Shown here: in pieces, positions 61,192 to 64,000 of the stretch
Numbering within the stretch: the stretch's first letter is position 1
Layout: every line of letters starts with the position of its first letter
From: an uncultured Clostridia bacterium
GTDB lineage: Bacteria; Bacillota; Clostridia; Christensenellales; Borkfalkiaceae
Assembly (NCBI GenBank): GCA_947625865.1
Contig: CANQQD010000001.1
Coordinates: forward strand, 100,465-164,464
Reading direction: 5' to 3'
Length of the DNA stretch: 64,000 nucleotides
Position numbers and translations under genes: made by a program
The notes under the pieces: generated by a model
Database searches by the model: none
What the model was told of the DNA's origin: nothing
The model's input: only the letters and a program-made list of their open reading frames with translations

Positions 61192-61710
61192 TTATTTTAA
61201 TATAATTTTCTTTGCCCACGCGGAAACTTTCGCCTCCGACTGTTCGGCTTCCGCGCCGTGGACCGAAAGCCCGTCGGCGATAAAGGCGCCCTTGCAGACG
61301 CTCTTCAGCTGCCTCTCGCTCGAGCCCATGCCGCTGCCCTCGTTCGTGCAGAACGGCGCAATTTTCTTGCCCGATAAATCGTAGTGTTCGAGGAAGGTAC
61401 ACATACACATCGGCATCTGTCCCCACCAATTCGGGTAGCCGACGAAAATCGTATCATATTTTGAAATATCCCCAATGTATCCTTTGATTTCGGGGCGGGC
61501 GTTTGCGCGGAGTTCGGCTTTTGCTTCCTCTATGCACTCGTAATAATCGCCGGAATAGGGCTTTACGGTATCGACCTCAAACAACTCTCCGCCGACCGCC
61601 TTTTGGATATATTCCGCCACGCGCTCGGTGTTGCCCTTTTTGAGATTTTTTATCGACCCGTTCCAATAATTCTCGCCTTTCCGCGAATAGTAAACTATCA
61701 GATTTGCCAT
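61192..61710 (-). CDS. Flavodoxin-like protein
   Basis: 172-aa FMN-binding protein. The phosphate-binding loop area reads IVYYSRKGENYW, and further features are TIFVGYPNWWGQMPMCMCTFLEHYDLSGKKIAPFCTNEGSGMGSSERQL. These match the flavodoxin_4 type found beside aldo/keto reductases. The start is the ATG at 61710; the extra residues in the track are not conserved. Likely redox partner or NADPH-linked reductase with the downstream aldo/keto reductase, a common pairing in Clostridia. A LysR remnant lies beyond. Confidence 0.9.
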   Translation of the reverse strand: MANLIVYYSRKGENYWNGSIKNLKKGNTERVAEYIQKAVGGELFEVDTVKPYSGDYYECIEEAKAELRANARPEIKGYIGDISKYDTIFVGYPNWWGQMPMCMCTFLEHYDLSGKKIAPFCTNEGSGMGSSERQLKSVCKGAFIADGLSVHGAEAEQSEAKVSAWAKKIILK

Positions 61711-62176
61711 TTTATCACCAATTTTTATTTTCTTTTGCCGCAACGTGTTGAGTTTTCCGCTCCCTGTCTTCACGAACCACTCAACCATGTTGGAATCGTA
61801 ATGTGAGAAGAACGAGCTTTTTAATATTTTACGTTGCCAGCAATATTTATCATCTGAGCTATATTATATCGCTTTTTTTAAGAAAGTAAAATACCTGTTT
61901 TGCAATACGCTATAACAGTAACATATTTTTATGGACACACCGATAAATAAAACAGACGACTTTTAAACTCGCAAAATGTTGCGGGTGTTCCCTTAATTCT
62001 TTAAATTTAATGATAAAATCGGCGGCAACAAATGCCGCCGGTTTTACTGTTTGCAGTGTTTTCAAATTTGTTTGTGTAAACAAGGAAAAATCAAGAGATA
62101 AAGTTCAACGGAAAAGCGAATTTAAAATTTATTAAAAATTGCCTATAATTAAAAAAAACGGAGGATAGGCAATTCA
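61711..62176. other. AT-rich intergenic region
   Basis: 466 nt without a gene. It holds a GC hairpin CGGCGGCA-ACAAA-TGCCGCCG (about 62021-62042) with GTTTTAC after it, which looks like a terminator for an unseen plus-strand transcript. AT content is clearly higher than in the rest of the window. Confidence 0.6.
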
Positions 62177-62866
62177 ATGAAATACGAACAATGGCTCGAC
62201 CAATGGCTTTATTATTTAAAACCCACGGTTAAAACAAGCACTTTACAGCAATATAAGCTATATGCCGAAAATGTAATAAAGCCTATGTTAGGAATGTACG
62301 AAATAGACGATTTAAGCGGACCGATAATGCAAGACGCCATAACGAAATTATCCGAACGCTATTCCACGGCAACAATGAAGGGAATAGCGTCTATTATAAA
62401 GCGTTCCTTAAAAAGTGCGGAAGAAATGGAAGTGACAGCCAAAAGCATATCGGAAAAAATCAAATACAGATATAAACGGAAAACGAACATAAAATGTCTT
62501 ACTCAGGCACAACAAAAAAAGTTGGAAAGCTATGTATGCGGCGTGGGTACTCCCAAACTTTACGGCATTATAATCTGCCTGTACACGGGCATAAGAGTAG
62601 GCGAGCTGTTGGCGCTTACCTGGAACGATATGGATTTAAAGTCGGGAATTATGAAAATAAACAAGACGTGTAATGACTGTTATGAGGGAAACGGCTACAA
62701 CAAAATTATAGACGCGCCTAAAACAACTTCGTCGAAAAGAGAAATCCCTCTGCCGAAAGAATTAATAGAAATTTTGAAAGAACAAAAGCAATTAAGTTGC
62801 GGCGAATACGTTATAACCGGCTCGGAAGGCAAATTAACTGCGGGCAGCGTAACGGTGGATATGTAA
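62177..62866 (+). pseudogene. Tyrosine recombinase (phage-type integrase), C-terminally truncated
   Basis: 229-aa protein with the N-terminal SAM-like binding domain (MKYEQWLDQWLYYLKPTVKTSTLQQY) and the first part of the catalytic domain. The first catalytic Arg is in LYTGIRVGELLALTW, and TSSKREIPLP follows. It stops after GSEGKLTAGSVTVDM, before the HXLRH box and the active-site Tyr, so it cannot recombine DNA by itself. A complete protein of this group would have some 150 more residues. GGAGG at 62160 precedes the ATG, so transcription and start are intact. AT-rich, a relic of an element that ended nearby. Confidence 0.85.
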
Positions 62867-62910
62867 ACAAAAAAGGCTATGCGTTTATATGGTGCAGTAA
62901 GTGCAAAATA

Positions 62911-63056
62911 CATCTTACAAGCAGGAAAATGCAGGAGAAAAAAGTTGTAATAACCGCACGTAAAACTTAATATCCGCTCTATGTGCAAGCAATGGTTTTG
63001 TAAAACCGAATAGTGTAGCCCGTGCCGCTGCACATAGAGTACGTGTTTGTAAGATG
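62911..63056. other. Nested long-range inverted repeats after truncated integrase
   Basis: Four stems nest in order: CATCTTACAA/TTGTAAGATG (62911-62920, 63047-63056), CACGTA/TACGTG (62957-62962, 63040-63045), CTCTATGTGCA/TGCACATAGAG (62977-62987, 63029-63039), and GGTTTT-GT-AAAACC (62994-63007). The right arm is nearly continuous. May be an RNA structure or a recombination end. Confidence 0.65.
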
Positions 63057-63149
63057 CATACCGATGTAAAAACTACTTTTTTTTAGTTGTTATATTATAC
63101 TTAACGTGATATAATAAAAATAACAAATTTTAAGTTAAGGAGTTTCATT

Positions 63150-63971
63150 ATGCGAAACAAGATAATTACAATAATTGCGCTTTTATGCATTACGGTATTA
63201 AGTTTGAGCGGATGTATTGTACAAAGAGTTAAGCCTTACCCTGAAACTTGCGACGAGTATTTCAGATATGCGCTATACGCTGATGCTGAAAATAAGCAAA
63301 TAGCCTTTTGCATCGGTTTTACGGAATTAGGAGCTGAACAGACTCATCTTATATTGCCTTCCCATATTAACGACAGCCAGATTGTCGGTTTTGGCTATAC
63401 ATATTCGGTAACACTGTGGAAAACCGAAACCGTGGGAAATTTTAAAAGCGATAAATTGGAAAGAATATATATACCGTTCGATATTAAAGGCAATCCTTAT
63501 ATACAGGATGGTTGTCTTAACGAATGTCCCCAATGTTCCCTTGTTTTATGGAGAGGGGAAAACAACGTAGGCGGCGAACCGTGGCAAAATATAATTTACG
63601 GATATAATTCTTTAAAAACTTATTTAAAATATACACAATTCATGGGCGATCCCGAGATATTTGATGAAGAACTTTATGGTAAATATGATAAACTAGCAAA
63701 CGTATCATATATGTATAACTACAATGACACTGAAAACGAAGGTTGTTATTGGGTAGACAGTTATGACGAAGAATTAATAAAATTTATTCCGCCTACTCCT
63801 ACAAGGGACGGATATGCGTTCGACGGTTGGTATAAGGAACCCGAATGTCTGAACGCCTGGGACTTTGAAAAAGACAAAACAAAACCTGAAATATTAATAA
63901 AATACAAAAATATCGGAAGATATAATACAGACGACATAACTTTTTTATATGCAAAATGGATAAAAAATTAA
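63150..63971 (+). CDS. Lipoprotein with C-terminal InlB-type repeat
   Basis: 273-aa predicted lipoprotein. Signal peptide with lipobox LSGC, an N-terminal part with LILPSHINDSQIVGFGY (leucine-rich-like or beta-helix style surface protein), and a C-terminal Listeria-Bacteroides-type repeat: TPTRDGYAFDGWYKEPECLNAWDF ending TFLYAKWIKN. That layout resembles surface proteins with InlB repeats. TAAGGAG lies before the ATG. AT-rich, next to a truncated integrase. The following gene starts 17 nt on, so an operon of related lipoproteins is possible. Ligand unknown. Confidence 0.78.
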   Translation: MRNKIITIIALLCITVLSLSGCIVQRVKPYPETCDEYFRYALYADAENKQIAFCIGFTELGAEQTHLILPSHINDSQIVGFGYTYSVTLWKTETVGNFKSDKLERIYIPFDIKGNPYIQDGCLNECPQCSLVLWRGENNVGGEPWQNIIYGYNSLKTYLKYTQFMGDPEIFDEELYGKYDKLANVSYMYNYNDTENEGCYWVDSYDEELIKFIPPTPTRDGYAFDGWYKEPECLNAWDFEKDKTKPEILIKYKNIGRYNTDDITFLYAKWIKN

Positions 63972-63988
63972 AAATTTAGGAGTTTATT

Positions 63989-64000
63989 ATGAAAAAGACA
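63989..64000 (+). CDS. Start of next gene (cut by window end)
   Basis: TTAGGAGTTTATT precedes ATG AAA AAG ACA at 63989, so a gene begins here on the plus strand. MKKT is typical of a signal peptide start. The leader resembles that of the upstream lipoprotein gene, which suggests a similar protein. Only four codons are visible. Confidence 0.55.

Noticed and set aside
62881-63060. Possible tRNA, group II intron or integron attachment region in the nested repeats
   Set aside because: No acceptor stem/T-arm set, no intron domain V, and no attC-like R boxes were recognised. Kept as a structural finding only.

Overview
The window looks like a chromosome segment of an uncultured, low-to-mid GC Gram-positive anaerobe (Bacillota, class Clostridia; a gut lineage such as Christensenellales is my guess, not demonstrated). 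Reasons: AddAB-type repair genes, DUF1292 next to RuvX, DegV, BioY, lipobox lipoproteins in place of outer-membrane proteins, strong AGGAGG ribosome sites, sigma-A promoters, and frequent ATA codons. No rRNA, tRNA or CRISPR array was recognised.

Positions 1-29,500 form a starch/glycogen utilisation locus. Two maltodextrin ABC transporter operons are present. The first (about 5359 down to the left edge) is GH13 neopullulanase-like enzyme, binding protein, MalF, MalG (cut off). The second (15917-8578) is MalE, MalF, MalG, a secreted amylase lipoprotein, MalK. Only one ATPase is visible, a long MalK with three TOBE-like modules, which probably serves both permeases. Around them lie MalQ (16553-18067), a cytoplasmic type I pullulanase with a HAD phosphatase (19322-21828), a surface pullulanase lipoprotein (26616-29324) and two large surface lipoproteins with carbohydrate-binding-like and InlB-type repeats (6323-8239, 23424-26396). 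Two LacI-type regulators are present. The MalQ and surface-pullulanase promoters share the same pair of TTTTCGAAAA operators, so they probably form one LacI regulon. The logic is: bind and debranch starch outside, import maltodextrins, then process them with neopullulanase, pullulanase and MalQ inside.

Positions 29,600-64,000 are mostly housekeeping and accessory genes: MATE exporter, GT2 plus PlsC acyltransferase, BioY, AEC transporter, DegV, an Xre-type mini-regulator with its operators, AddAB, a D-2-hydroxyacid dehydrogenase, a PfkB sugar kinase, DtxR/DUF1292/RuvX, a MacB/FtsX-type ABC protein, an aldo/keto reductase with flavodoxin, and a truncated integrase. An AT-rich ATPase plus TOPRIM-like pair (50820-52695) is a candidate anti-phage system.

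Five intergenic repeat islands (about 15.9-16.5, 21.8-23.4, 35.2-36.3, 39.1-40.0 and 59.0-59.7 kb) are the most unusual part. They carry several families of short stem-loops in which loops and flanks are conserved between copies while both arms of the stems change together. These include about ten copies of a two-stem REP-like element, four arrays of micro-hairpins joined by a TTAAATA linker, and a two-copy 120-145 bp structured element. One repeat has replaced the 5' half of a LysR regulator gene, and a DUF559 gene sits inside an island. A second window-wide pattern is a set of promoters whose -10 box lies 6-10 nt from the start codon, suggesting leaderless mRNAs.
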